From Mrakia gelida (Eukaryota > Basidiomycota > Tremellomycetes > Cystofilobasidiales > Mrakiaceae), in contig BRON01000004.1 in NCBI GenBank assembly GCA_024345305.1, positions 1,488,001 to 1,552,000 on the forward strand: 64,000 nucleotides of DNA. Reading direction: 5' to 3'. This document shows, piece by piece, positions 15,141-31,038 of the stretch. Under the pieces are notes generated by a model that was not told the origin of the DNA, searched no databases, and saw only the letters and a list, made by a program, of their open reading frames with translations. Each line of letters opens with the position of its first letter. Position 1 is the first letter of the stretch. The position numbers were made by a program, and so were the translations under genes.

Positions 15141-16261
15141 ATGGATCCCCTCGCTCAGCAGTCCATCAAGAACAGTTCCATCCAAAGCCCTGGAGAGACG
15201 GCGTCACAGTGCCAGGCATGCTTCATCCACATTCCTACCTCGAAGGTCTTGGTCTGGTGAGCAAGATAAACGAAGAGAGCTCAAAAAGGAAGGGACGTCG
15301 AGCTGACCTCTTCTTCTCCTTCTCTCTCAACTCTACAGCGGTCGATGCAAGAGCTCAAGATACTGCAGTGTAGAGTGCCAGAAGAAGGCTTATCCCGCTC
15401 ACAAGAACGACTGCAAAGCTAAAGCTGCCATCCTAGCGAAGCCTGTTGAGAAGGGGCAACCCACTCCGGATGGTGAGCTCACCAACTTCGTTCCTTCGCT
15501 CTCCTTTCTCCCTCCAGCTCTGACTCCTGCTTCAACGCTCGCGACAGATCACAAGGCTTTCATGGATATCCACCGACCGATCGTCACCTACGCCGCCGTC
15601 TCAGCATTCGAGCTTCATACCGAGGAGGGAAGAGCTTCGCTTGTGAGCTCTGTCGTTCCCTCCTTCGTCTCGTCTCGTCCCGTCCCTTCCCCGCGTCTCG
15701 TACTAAACCCCCCTCTCTTCGTTCGCCACACTTCGCTTCAGAATCAGAAAGTTATGGTCATTCACTCGAAGTTCAACCCGGCAGAAAAGGAGGACGGGAA
15801 GAAGTTCAGCTTCCTGGGAGGAAGCGTCGAGACGATGGAGGAGGTCAGCTCGGCTCGCGACTCTCTTCGTCCTCGTTTCGACAACCTCAAACGCTGACCC
15901 TCTCTATCTCTCCCCGCTTGTACTTGTCAGGTCGCTTCCGTCTTCCCACCTCAGCTTAACCTCATCGAGACTCGGAATCGACTTGCGGCGGACGCGAAGA
16001 AGCTGCACGGAGTCGACTTGTACTCGCTCGTTCTTTGGGTTCCCGCTGAGGCAGGGTTCGTTCGATTCACTACCTCTGCGAGTCTCGAGACGGAGCAGCG
16101 AGCTGACTTCTCGTTCTTTCGGTTCTAGGTCGTCGTTCCTGTTCGTCACGCCACTGGTCTGGGTCGACGAGGACATCAAGAACCTTTCGCGGACTCGAGA
16201 GGCTCCAGAGTGGAAGGGATTACTGCAGGAGCACTTTGAGAAGGGGAAGCCAGTCTTCTAG
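15141..16261 (+). CDS. MYND zinc-finger protein, second of a tandem pair
   Basis: The organisation matches the upstream gene: a short leader (MDPLAQQSIKNSS), an N-terminal MYND finger (CQACFIHIPTSKVLVCGRCK, then YCSVECQKKAYPAHKNDC), and about 180 residues without a known enzyme motif. Visible segments after the finger are HKAFMDIHRPIVTYAAVSAF, KVMVIHSKFNPAEKEDGKKF, FLGGSVETMEEV, ASVFPPQLNLIETRNRLAAD, LYSLVLWVPAEAG and FLFVTPLVWVDEDIKNL. It ends at TAG 16259-16261. Introns fall at comparable places to the neighbour (inside the finger, shortly after it, and in the strands that follow). This pattern is typical of basidiomycete MYND-only protein families. Function is unknown. Confidence 0.85.
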
Positions 16262-16578
16262 GTTCTCTCAGCTTGAAGCGAGGAAGATTTGACTCGAGGG
16301 AGCGCTCGAGGGGAGCGTCGAGGAGAAGAGGGAAGAGAGGGAGAGCGGAAAGCAGAGCGCGCCATCCGATTCTCCATGATTTTTCTCAACCTCTCAGAGC
16401 GATAATGTTATCCTAGTCTTGTTCGCCCTCTCGTACTCGCGGAGTTGTTGTCTACTGGTTGAAGGAGGCGATTCGTCTCGAGAAAAGCGACACGTGAGGC
16501 AGGCACTTCGCGTCAAAGGTCGTCGAGTCGTCGACCTTCGCTCTCCTCTTCTCCTCCTTCTCCCCTCCACCCCCAACG
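16262..16578. other. Gap upstream of CAND1
   Basis: This 317-base stretch holds the MYND 3' end and the CAND1 promoter region. No coding sequence or clear promoter motif is recognised. Confidence 0.4.
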
Positions 16579-19500
16579 ATGCCTAACTTTCAAGCTCAAA
16601 CCTTGCTGGACAAAGCGTCCAGCGACGATGCAGATCTCAGGTGAGTTCACCCCCCATCCTGTTTTCTTCCTCCCTACGAAGAAGGGAGGAGGGAGACGAG
16701 CATCTTGACCTCCACCGAAACGAAGCTCATCTCCTCCTTCCCTTCCTCCCTCCCTCTCTCCTTCTCCCCTTCTTCCTTCCCCCTCCCTCTCCTTCTTCGA
16801 TGACCCAGGTTCATGGCTCTGACGGATCTGGTCACGGAAGCCTCCCATCCTAGTTTCGCTGTTGATGAGAGCACTGAGACGAAGGTGACGGAGATGGTCC
16901 TCAAGCTGATGGAGGACACCAACGGAGAAGTCAAGAACGCAGGTGTCAAAGCGTGAGTTCTTCCTCTTCCTTCTTCGTCTTGCGTCTGATGATGGTTTTG
17001 GGAACGAGGAGAAGGTGTCTACGACGACTCTCACTCGGAAAACCTGCCTCTGAACCGCTCGCCACCTTCACCTTCTCTCCTTCTCTCAGCCTGTCAGCTC
17101 TCGCTCCTCGCCTGCGAAAGCCTCAACTCTCAAAGGTCATTGATCGTCTCATCATCCTCTCAAGTGGTGGAAACGGAAAGGAGGAGTCTCTCAGGGACGT
17201 TGCTTCTCTCGGTGAGTCTCATTCTGTAGATATCGTGCGAGGAGATGGAGGAAAGAGCTCGCAAGAACGCTCGAGGTTGCTGACCTTCCCTTCCCTTCGG
17301 CTCCTCCCACCCTTCGACCTTGTCCCCTTCAGCTCTCAAGACCGTCACCTCTCAGATCGGACCTGAGTCTACCATCGCTCAGACTGTCGTCGAGAAGCTT
17401 CCTCCCAAGCTCCTCGCTCAGCTCGATGCCGTGCGTGTTGAGCTCTCAGCTCCTTCCATCTCCTCCCTCCCTTCCGTCAACTCTCGCTCACTTGGCTTCG
17501 CTTCTTGCATTCATCCAGGCCTCCCTTCCTCCTCAACAAACTCTCGAGACCCTCGATATCCTCTCAGACCTCTTCATTAGATTCCAGTCCCTCATCCTTA
17601 CCCAACCCGAGATCCAAAAGGAATCCCTTCGAGTTCTCGTCGGTCTCCTCTCCACCGGACGTCTCGCCGTCAAGAAGAAGGCTATCGTCGCTCTCGGTGA
17701 GCCTTGGAGCGCTCCTTTGCTCTCTTCTCGAGCTCGAACTGATCTTCGTGCTGTGTTACGTCCAGGTTCCCTCATCACCTCCTCCGTCCCCAAGATCTTC
17801 ACCTCGCTCTCAAAGACCCTCATCTCCACCCTCTCCGACGCGAACACCAGCCCCGAGGTCTCGAGAGCCTACATCATGCTCGTTGGAACCCTCTCCAGGT
17901 CGGCTCCTCAGAAGACGGGTTTGGTCATCAAGGAGGTCATGCCTTCGATCTTGGAGATCTGCAGGGACGAGGAGGACGAGGAGGGAAGGGAGGTCGGACT
18001 TGCTGTGAGCCCTCGCTTTTCTTCTTTCGAGGTTGGGAGCGGCTGGAAGATGGAGCTGACCAAGTTGACGTGACTTTGATGTGGCTGTAGACGTTGGAGA
18101 GCCTGATCCTCAAGTGCCCTACCGAGATCACTCCGTTCATCACCTCGATCCTCGCGGTCGCGGTTGAGCTCGTCGCCTACGATCCTGTGAGTTCAGCTTC
18201 TTTCTCGCCAGCTTCGTTGAGCTCGCTGACCTGTCTCTTCTTCTCAGAACTACGCTGGTGATGACGAGGACGACGAGGATATGGACGACGGCGAGGAGGA
18301 CGAAGACGAGGACGAGGACCTGGAGGAAGAGTGAGCTCGATTTTCGAAGTCGCGTCGAGTTTCGCTTCTTCCCATTCTGACGCATCTCTCTCTCTCTTCA
18401 GATACGACGATGAGGAGGACGCGACTTGGAAGGTTCGACGAAGTGCTGCTAAGGTTCTCTCTGCCATCGTCTCGACTGTTCGTCCTTTCCCTTTTCATCC
18501 TTTTGTCGACGCGACTTCCATTCCGACGCTCATCTTCGCCCCCCTTTCTCCATACATTGCAGCGATCCGAACTCCTACTCGACTTCTTCCGAACCGTCTC
18601 GCCCGTCCTCATCTCTCGAATCTCGGAACGAGAGGAATCCGTTCGACTCGAGGTCTTCGCGACTCTCTCCCTCCTCCTTCGACAGACCCTCGTCTTCGGC
18701 AAGACCGCTTCCGCCGACGAGGAGGAAGACTACGGAAGGATGACTCCTGGAACTCTCAAGAGGAAGAGAGAGGCTGACGAGGAGGAAGCGAGGAAGGGTG
18801 GAAAACGAGACGCGATCATGGACGACGCGGAAGACACGTGAGTCCCTCTTCGTTTCGAAGCTCTGAGGTCCGAGAACTCATGGTCTGACCACCACTCCCT
18901 CTCAACTTCTTTTCGTTCAAGCACTCCGCTCTCGCTCCTCCAATCCCAGGTCCCAGCTCTCCTCAAGCAGGTCCTCAAGCAACTCGGAACCAAGTCGCTC
19001 CCGACCAAGCAAGCTGGATTCGTCCTCCTTCGAGAGCTCGTCGCCGTCCTTCGAGGAGGTCTCGACTCCCAAGCCGTCGTCGTCTGCACCCGAGTTACCG
19101 ATACCCTCTCCACCTCCGGATCCTCCAACACCGCTCCCCTCACCGCCGAAACCCTCTCCTTCCTCGGCCAGTTCTTCGCCACCCACTCGGTCCCCGTCTA
19201 CCAAGCCTACCTCCCCAAGTTCGTTCCTCAAATCGTTCGTCTCACCCAGGACAAGTCGCAAAGGACCAGCATCGAGGCGTTCGTCGTCGCGTCCGAGCTC
19301 GCAAAGAGTCTTCGCCAATCCCTCCACCTCCCTCTCGCCGCTGGACTCGCTCCCTTCGTCGAGGAGATTTACAAGGCCGCCACCGACGTCCTCGAAGGAA
19401 ACCTCGCCGATGTGGACGTCCGAATCAAGGCTCTCGATACCCTCGCGGATCTTCTCTCGTTCGAGGGAGACGTCCTCGAGTCCCAGTACCCGACCTGCCT

Positions 19501-22248
19501 CGAAATCCTCTCGACGAGTCTTGGAAACGAGACTCTGAGGCTCCCAGCTCTTCGGTCGATCACTCGAGTCGCAGAAAGCTCTCTCTGTCAAGGGGAGGTC
19601 TTCGGAGCATGGTTGCTCGAGAGCTTGCAGACGGTCGCTGGTGTCTTGAAGAGGGGAAGTCGATCCGTCAAGTCTGCCGCCTTCGACTGCTTGGAGGCCA
19701 TTCTTTCGAGGTGAGCTCTCGTAACCTTTTGCATCGAAAGTCTCGTCGCCCGACTGACTGTCTTCTTCCGTCTCTACAGACTCGGAAGCGCCGTCCCCGA
19801 ATCGGTCGCGTCGGAACTCATCCTCGAACTCCAACCCTTCATCGTCGACACCGACCTTCACAACCTCCCTCTCGCTCTCGACGTCCTCGTCCTCCTCCTC
19901 AAGGTCCAACCCGGAGCCAAGGCCACTATCGAATCGGAGATCCTCCCCAAGGTCTACACCGTCACTCGATCTCCTCTCCTCACCGGAATCCCTCTCGAGG
20001 CCGTCCTCTCCTTCTTCGGAGGACTCGTCGCTCCCGACCCCGATCTCGCTCTCAACGTCATCCCCGAGCTCATCAAGTTCGTCTCGAAGCAACAGGCCAT
20101 CCCAGACGCTACTAGCGGAGACACCCAGTCGTACAAGACCGTCTCGAAGTGCGTCGGAGTCATCGTCGCCGCGTCGCAGAGGAACAGCGCTGGAGTTATC
20201 GCTGAGTTCTCGAAGCACATTCAGGCGAGTTCTCCCTCCTCTGGCTGCTGGAGTTGCTATTTTACTGCGTAGATCTGACCTCGTGATGATTTGGTCTACA
20301 GAAGTCAACCAAGTCGAGTCCTCCTACGGTCTTCCTCGCTCTTCTCTCCCTCGGAGAGGTCGGTCGAAACATGTGAGTCGCGTCTTCGTCCTCGTCTTCC
20401 CACTCTCTTCGAGCACTAACTGATGACCCCTCTCTTCTCTTCTCAGCGACATGTCGAACCATGCCGACATCTTCGCTCGAATCATTGAGCTCTTCACCGA
20501 TCCTAGCGAGGACGTCAAGGGGGCTGCCGCTTTCGCTGCTGGTGAGTTTCTTTCCTCTCTGCCTCTCGCTTCCTTCCCCGTTGCTGACCAACGACCTTTT
20601 CCTCCAGGTAACTTCGCCGTCGGAGCTCCCAAGTACCTTCAACCCATCGTCAAGCAGGTCGAGACCGCTGCCGACCGAGAAACCAAGCTTCTCTCCCTTC
20701 ACGCTCTCAAGGAGGTCAGTCCTCGATCTCGACTCGTCGCGTCGCTCGCCCTCGCACTCCTGCTGACCTCCCCTTCTCTCCGATAGGCCATCTTCCACTG
20801 CTCGAGATCTCAGCTCGAGAGCGTCGCCGATACCCTCTGGAAACCACTCTTCGAGGACTCGGAAACTCAGGCGGAGGAGACGAGGCACGTCGTCGCTTCC
20901 TGCATCGGAAAGCTCACGACTTCGAATCCTGCCAAGTACCTTCCCTTGCTCCAGGTTAGTAAATCTTTCAGTCCTCGACTTCGTTCTCCCCTCGCACTCG
21001 CTGACGACCCTCCTCGTGCTTTACAGAGCCGACTCCAATCTCCCTCCGCCGACGTTCGAGCTACCGTCGCCTCTGCCGTTCGGTACACCTTCACCGATAC
21101 CGCTGCTTCCTACGACGACATCCTCGCTCCTGTCATCGTCGAGTTCCTTTCCTTGATGCACGACGAAGATCTCGTGAGTTCCTCTCGCCCGTCTCCACCG
21201 TTCCGTCGCGTCTTCTCGAAACTGACTTCGTTCCTTCGTCTTTGCTCAGACCGTTCGACGACTCTCTCTCGGATCTCTCAACGCCGCCGCTCAGCACAAG
21301 CCTCAGCTCATCAGGGAGCACCTCGGAACACTACTTCCTCTTCTCTACGTCGAGACTGAGATCAAGAAGGAGTTGTTGAGGACCGTTCAGATGGGACCTT
21401 GGAAGCAGGTGTTCGACGATGGACTTGAGACGCGAAGTGAGTTCAGTTGTTCTGCTCTCTCTTCTCTTTCGAGGCGTGACTGACACTCCCTCATTCCCTC
21501 GTCTTTCAGAAACTGCATACGAGGTGAGCATCGTCTTCTCGTCGCGTCCTTCGAGTACTCGAAACTGATATCTCTCTCCCTCGTTCCTCTTCCACCTCGG
21601 CTCAGACCATGTACACCTTGGTGAGCCGGCTTCGCTCATTTTACTTCTTCGCTCGAGGTACTGATCGTCGTCGACTTTTGTTTCCCTCAGCTCGATACCT
21701 GCCTCTCCAAGATCGACATCCCAACCTATCTCGCTCGAGTCGTCGCTGGACTCGAGGACGCCGACGAGATCAAGGGTTCGTCCTTTGAACCTCCCTTTCG
21801 GTTCGACGTCTAGCTGACCTGTTTTTTTTCGTCTTCTCCTCTCACACCAGTCATCTGCTTCCTCTCCCTCGCTCGACTCTCCCAACTCGCTCCCGCGCCC
21901 GTCACTCAGATCCTCGACGACGTCAGCGAGAGCTTCAAAGAGACCATGAAGGCCTTCGTCGGTGGAAAGGATACCGTCAAGCAGGACTTCGATCGAAAGG
22001 TCAGTTCCCTAGACCTTTCTCTCTTCTCGCAGCGTCGAAACGAAGCTGAGACTGACTCTCCTTCGTTCGTTCGTTCGTTCGTTCGTTCACTCACTCAGGC
22101 CGAGCTCCAACGATCCGCTCTTCGAACCATCTTCCAGCTCTCCAAGCTCTCGTCGACCGCTACCACACCCAAGTGGGAGGAGGTCGTCGTCTCCGTCAAG
22201 CGAGGAGAGTTCGCGAGGGAGTGGTCCGAGCTGGAACGAGCTCTCTAA
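16579..22248 (+). CDS. CAND1: CAND1/TIP120 cullin-associated exchange factor
   Basis: CAND1 is a HEAT-repeat protein that wraps un-neddylated cullin-RING ligases and swaps their substrate receptors. The product, about 1,220 residues, starts MPNFQAQTLLDKASSDDADL and runs as HEAT repeats throughout. Clear landmarks are the acidic insert (DDEDMDDGEEDEDEDED) before DATWKVRRSAAKVLSAIV, a second charged insert (GTLKRKREADEEEARKGGKR), FVEEIYKAATDVLEGNLADV, and the C-terminal TIP120 signature LLRTVQMGPWKQVFDDGLET followed by TMYTLLDTCLSKID and GGKDTVKQDFDRK. These align strongly with the C-terminal domain that contacts the cullin WHB region. It ends ERAL, TAA at 22246-22248. About 18 short introns are visible. 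One contains a (CGTT)n microsatellite. The gene looks intact. Confidence 0.95.
22062..22088 (+). repeat. (CGTT)n microsatellite inside a CAND1 intron
   Basis: A tetranucleotide run of about six and a half units sits just before the acceptor of a CAND1 intron. It lies in place of the usual polypyrimidine stretch. Confidence 0.8.
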
Positions 22249-22529
22249 AACAGGACTCCTCTGCCCGCTTCTCCCCTTCGATCCGTCTTTCTCTTCCCCC
22301 TCTGCCAACATAGTTCAGCACGTTCGCTAGTTTAGTTACCTCCTTTCCTCTGCTTTTGCTTTTTCTCTCTTTACCTCCTTCTTGTCGTCCGCGAAACACC
22401 CAAAACATCTGATGACCCCCTTCACGTTTGCTCCTTCGACGCGTCGATTCGTTTTCGAGAGTACGCCCGCTTCCACTCTCGTTCCTCGTTCTCGTGTCCA
22501 GAAAAAAGAGAGAGCTGTCCATCGAGATC
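22249..22529. other. Convergent gap CAND1 / LETM1-domain gene
   Basis: The 3' regions of two convergent genes meet here. One GACGCGTC palindrome (22438-22445) lies near the middle. No gene is visible. Confidence 0.4.
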
Positions 22530-24872
22530 TCAAAGTTCTACCGTAGGTTTCTCCTTCTTGCTAGTAGGTTTCACCTTCTTCCCTCCTCCTCCCACCGTCG
22601 TCGTCGTCCTCGGTGCCGCCGAAATCAACCTCGCCCCCTCCACGCTCGACTCCCCCACCCTCTTCACCTCCTCGCTCTCAAACGGACTCCTCAACACCCT
22701 CCCTACGCCCTCCTTCCCAGGCTCCATCACCTTCACCACCACCTCCTCGTGCTTCTCCTCCTTCTCCTTCCTCAACCTCTCCGCACCCGCAACCAAATCA
22801 ATCTTGTTCGGTCTCCCATCCATCCTCGCTCCGACGTTCTCCTCCCACCAGTCACTGAGCTTCTCCGTCCAAGGCGCGTTGAGGTCCGAGACGATGAGAG
22901 CTTTGGAAGCCGTGGTGGCTGCCTGGGTCAGAGCGAAGGCGTTGGCAGCTTCGATCAAGCGAGGTTGGTTGGCGGAGATGTCGTGGATGGTGTAGGCGAG
23001 GACGTTGAACCGGGGTTGGGTGCGACGGGCTTGGAGGTAGTCGTGGAGGATGTGAGGGAGGGCGGGGGAGGGGAGGGAGTTGACGAGGCTGGAGGAAGGA
23101 GGAAGAGGGGGAAGGGACGCGTCAAAAAGTGTTGGTCGAAAGGGACGAAGCGAAGAGCGAACGACGAAAACGAGACTCACAGGCCACGTTCAGAGAGGAT
23201 GGAAAGGAACTCCTCTCTCGTGAGACCGTCCTTGGGAGGAGTACTCAGGAGCATGGTATCCTCAAACTCGACTTCGCTGTTGTGAGAGCGAAAGAAGGAA
23301 AAAAGCATGAGACAGTCAGCTCGCGACGAAACGAAAGGGGGGACGCGACCTAGAAGAGAAGAGAGAGAGGGAGACGAACGCCATCAACTTGTGAATCCGA
23401 GACTCCAACCACGTCCTCAGCCTGAAAACGCCTCGGATCTGGCCGTAGACCCTGAGGAGAAAGAGCGAACGAACGAACGAAGAAAGGAAGCGTGAGCGAT
23501 CAATCGACGTGGGCGAACTCGACGTTCGCGCGACCCAGAACTCGAGCGAAACGAGAAACTCACTGCAAGACGCTCATCTGATCGGCCTTGGTCCAATCAG
23601 GGTAAGCCGACGAGTTCCAACCGAGTTCCAGTCTAGATCTCGCCTCCGGGTTCTGGAGGATCTCGTAGACGGCTGAACGAGCTTTGAGGAGGTTGGCTTC
23701 CTTCCTCTCTGCGATCTTCTGGACTTGGGAGGGCAGGAGGGTTGTGGAAGGGAGGGCGGAAGGGAAGCTGCATTCGGGGAAAGCGAAAGAGTGAGGGAGA
23801 GGCAAGGGAGTGGGTGTGGGTGAGGCAGAAGAAGGAGGGGAGGAAGAGCGAGGGAGGACGAATCGAGCGAAGGGTTTGTTGGAGGGTCAGTTTGGTTCAA
23901 GACGAGAGGCAAAAATGACAGGGAAACGAGACACTCACGCGAGGATGATGAGAGGGATAAGTTCCTCGAGCGTCAAAGCTACCAACAGGAAGGGTACCAT
24001 CCTGTCGAACGAGAACGAAGAAGGAAACGCCGATTCGATGGTGAGCTCGAACTCTTCTTCTTCGCGCGACGAAGCTCAACACACACCGCCCCTTCCCTCC
24101 CTTCTCCCCCTTAAAATCCTCCTCCAGCTCCCAATTCGACAGTCGTACTCACTTAACCAAATCCGACTTCACCCTCCCCACGAACCTATACTCCCTCCAA
24201 GTCAACCTATCCCCTCCATCCTGCAAGAGATCCATCAACCTGATCCTCTCCTTCCTCTCCTTCCACGTCTCCTTACAACCCCCATAGAGGAACTTCATAT
24301 AGCTCCACATCAACCTCGGAAGTTTCTGATAGCCCGGTTTCGTCGGGTCCGCGGGTTCCATCTCACGGAGGGGCAGGGAAGGGATGAGGTTGATGAAGTG
24401 GGAAGGGTCTGGAGGGGCGGTGGGGATCAGGACGGCTTTCGTTGGACCGAGGGGAGCTTCGATGGAGGGGATTGAGGATGGAAGGGGAGCGGAAGGGGAC
24501 CAGACTGGTGGAGGGATGAGGTGAGAGGCGGGGAGGGATTCTTTGTTGATCAGGCCCATCCGACGATGCAGAGACGGAGGAGGGGAGGGGGAGGAGCGAG
24601 TGAGAGGGGACAGGTTGGAGGAAGAGGAGAGCAGGCTGAAGGAGGAGGAAGGGGAGGAAGTAGAGAAGAGGCAGCGAGGTGTAGCCAGACACCGAGAGCT
24701 GACGAGAAGAGAAACAAGCATCAAGTCAGCATCGTTTCTTGTTGTCGTAGGAGGAAGGAGAGGTCGAGAGGAAGGAAGGTCTGAGCCGACTTCGTCCGGT
24801 CCTCCTCCCTCTCCTGGCTGAAAGAGGAGCTCACCTCTGTCTTTTCGACATAGTTAACGACCGCGACAGCAT
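22530..24872 (-). CDS. LETM1-domain mitochondrial inner-membrane protein
   Basis: Proteins with this domain act in mitochondrial cation/proton exchange and ribosome association at the inner membrane. The start at 24872 gives MLSRSLTMSKRQ joined by splicing to SSRCLATPRCLFSTSSPSSS, a classic arginine- and serine-rich mitochondrial presequence. After a proline-rich linker come KPGYQKLPRLMWSYMKFLYG, RIRLMDLLQDGGDRLTWREY, VKSDLVK and the hydrophobic MVPFLLVALTLEELIPLIIL, the membrane segment with the conserved proline and glutamate pattern. LPSTTLLPSQVQKIAERKEA follows, then short exons through EEFLSILSERGL and LPHILHDYLQARRTQPRF. It ends in a basic tail (KKVKPTSKKEKPTVEL). Whether it is the YLH47/MDM38 orthologue or a more distant member cannot be told from sequence alone. 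At least seven introns are present. Confidence 0.75.
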
Positions 24873-25119
24873 GGCTTGACCTCTAAGCTTGATCTGAGGG
24901 GGAGAAAGGGAGGGAAAGGAGACGAAGGAAGGAAAGGAGAGGGTAGAGAGAAGGTCGACGGTTGAAGGGGACGAGTCGGTCGAGGTCGAGCCCTCGCTTG
25001 GGCGGCCCCTTCTTTTCGCTCGTCGTCAAGGAAATCGAAACATTTTTTTTCTCTCGTCGACGTTCAGGGATACCCAGAAGCTCTGAACATAGACAAGATA
25101 TCGAACCCCCAGCTAGTCG

Positions 25120-26018
<899 letters not shown>

Positions 26019-26293
26019 GGTTGGGAGGAGGAGGAGAGCTGGGTGTTTGGAGGGAGGAAGGAGAGGCGAGCTCGCGTCGAACGAGATTTCGAGAGACGCG
26101 TCTCGGGAAGCTGTGCGATCTTCGTGTTTTCCTTTGCTGTTGGGGAGACAGACGTTCTTAGAATGCGAAGGTGGGTGAGATGAGCTCCTCTCGGGTTTGA
26201 ACTTGGACGGAAAAATCGCTTCGTCTTTCTCGACGAGGAAGAGAAGAAGAGGATCGTGAAAGTCATCTCATAGTCGTCTCGGAGGGCTCGAGC

Positions 26294-27624
26294 CTACCAC
26301 GACGGCTTGAAGCATACGAGCTTGTGCTTCTTCCAGTCTACTTTCTGATGAGCTAGAAATAGGAAAGTAAGAAGAAGTCAGAATGGCAACACGAGACGAG
26401 AGGGGGACGAACGCGACGACGCGACGAACCTGGGCAGCAGTATCGAACAGCGAGGCACTGGAACCGAACGAGAGACCTGGGTCAGTGCATCTCAAAGAAA
26501 GAAGGTAGAAGGAGCAGTCGTCTGACTCACTCGACCGCAAGCCTTCATCTCCTCTCCCTTCTCAATCTCAACAGAACCCCCCTCCTGCTTCCTCTCACAA
26601 TCCCACCAACCCAACGTCCTTTGCCATCCTCCCAAGCTCCTCACTTCCCTCCACTTCATGAGACCTATCTCCCCACACATAACCAGCTCCTCCATCCAGA
26701 TCCACGTGTTCTGGAAGATTCGCTCGTTCCCAGGTTTGAACGTGGCGAAGAAGGTCCGTGCACGAGGGAGGAGGAGACGAAGTCGTTCTCGAGTTTCGAG
26801 CCCGACGTTCGGAGTGATGGAAAGGGAGGGAAGGAAGTCTCGGTAGAGGCGGATGGCGAAGCCGAAGCCTCCGATGATGAGAGGGATGTCTGTGTCACCC
26901 GCCCACTGGGCTTTGAAGCGAGGGGTGTCTGCGTTCTGATGAGAGGGGGAGGGGAGCGCGTCAACGGACGGGTCAGCCGCCGCGGAGATGATTGAGTTGG
27001 GAGGGCGAAGGAAGGGTTAGGACTGACGTCTAGTCTCCACTTGACGATGGAAGACATCCTGTCCGTGTCCAAGAAGAACAGAGCAGCAGCTTCGTCGGGT
27101 CGTTCTCGAAAGAAGCGAAGGAAGGAAGGGTCGGAATCGTTCGATCCCATCCACTCGGAGAAGACGACCCAGAGTCCGTAAGAGCTGCTGATGTTGTTCT
27201 TGAACTGAAGATCGAGTGCTGACCCTGGTTTGAAAAGATCCCAGCAAGAAGGGAGGTAGAGGGCGTTGAACTCGGCCTGGGAAACGAAGAGGAAGGAGGA
27301 AGTGAAGGAAGGCCGTGAGCTCGCTCGAGTTCTCGATTTGTCGTCGTCGACCGTCGCTCGTCGTTCTGTGTGTGGTCTCTTGAACTGACCCAGAAGGAGC
27401 GTGTCTCTTCGAGAGGAAGGCTCATGATCTGCATCGACTGGAGGCAGAGAGGTCGACGGGGAGGAGGCTCAGCGAGGTGAAGCGAAGGGAAGACTGCTGC
27501 AGGTCGAGCTCACCAGGTCTTCGAGGACGTCTTGATTCTTCTGAGGACCTCTTCTGGATGCGGGAGTCGCTCCAGGCACCAGACCGAGGTGGAAAGCGAA
27601 CTCGCGGGGTGTGATATCCGACAT
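26294..27624 (-). CDS. Protein with C-terminal MYND finger
   Basis: The N-terminal 280 residues match nothing I know; the last 40 form a MYND zinc finger. From ATG 27624 the protein begins MSDITPREFAFHLGLVPGAT, then SMQIMSLPLEETRSFWAEFN and ALYLPSCWDLFKPGSALDLQ, then SEWMGSNDSDPSFLRFFRER. A segment WAGDTDIPLIIGGFGFAIRL and the tryptophan-rich NTWIWMEELVMCGEIGLMKW lead to the finger: CERKQEGGSVEIEKG, then KACGRCLAVRYCCPAHQK and DWKKHKLVCFKPSW, TAG at 26296-26294. The finger is built from three small exons that join in phase. Unlike the two MYND genes at 13.6-16.3 kb, the finger is C-terminal, so it is not part of the same duplication. This architecture is common among basidiomycete genes of unknown role. 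Confidence 0.8.
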
Positions 27625-28409
27625 GGGGAGGAAAGGGACGAAGGCGAAGGAAGGAGATAGGTGGTCGTTCGAAGCAACTCGCGTTCGTCGTCTCTCTTGC
27701 CCTTCTTCCGTCTCGCCTCGCCTTCCTTTCTCGCTTTCAGAGTCCGTGTGAGATTGTGAGAGCGAAAAAGAGCCAATCATCTAGTAGCGAAGACCAACAG
27801 CTAGTTAAAAAGAATGCTACAAACGAATAGCGAAAAACGAAGATAAAAGGAAACGAGAATCGGGAAGTCATGAGAGATGCTAGTAGGAGAAAGTCGTCAA
27901 ACGCATGCAAGGGGAAAGAAAAACAAAGGAATCTATGTGGGTGGCTTCGTGAGGGACGTTACGTTCTAGTATTCGAAATAAAACTCTTGGGCGGAGGGAG
28001 GGAGAAGAGAAAGGGAGAGGGAGAAAGGATAAGAGGTTGTGGATTCGAACGGACGACGGAACGCGGTGAGAAAGCTAAACGAAGCGAGGGTGACTGTAAT
28101 GTTTTAGGTGGGTTGCGTGCGAGGAGGACGAGGACGACGTGAAGGGGACTGGAAAGAAGCAGCTAGATGAGTACCCGAGAGAGAGAGAGAGAGATAAAAG
28201 ATAGGAAAGCAAGCATAAGGGGAGGGGGGAGTCCGAGAGCGAGGGAGAACGCGTGTGTTGTAGAAGGTTGTTGAGGGTCGACCGGCGAGTAGGACGGGCG
28301 AGAGAGGGGTGGGCATGGAGTTGAGATGGAGAAGGGGAAAGGCGAACGAGAGACGAGACGGAGAAGAGAAAGGAAGAAAACGAGCGGATGCTGTCGTCTC
28401 TCCCTCTCT
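27625..28409. other. Purine-rich gap between MYND gene and DED1
   Basis: This 785-base stretch holds the promoter of the minus-strand MYND gene and the 3' end of DED1. It is strongly purine-rich on the plus strand, with a GA microsatellite at 28177-28194. Short open frames here have no protein-like features. Confidence 0.45.
28177..28194 (+). repeat. (GA)n microsatellite
   Basis: Nine GA units in the DED1 downstream region. Confidence 0.85.

Positions 28410-31038
<2,629 letters not shown>

Noticed and set aside
18917..20308. 463-codon open frame on the minus strand
   Set aside because: It lies exactly antisense to well-conserved CAND1 exons; its Glu/Asp/Ser-rich product is the mirror of those codons.
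22428..23285. 285-codon plus-strand frame
   Set aside because: Antisense to the LETM1-domain gene; low complexity and no domain.
28177..28194. GA repeat as possible CRISPR-like or regulatory array
   Set aside because: Simple microsatellite without spacers in a eukaryotic genome.
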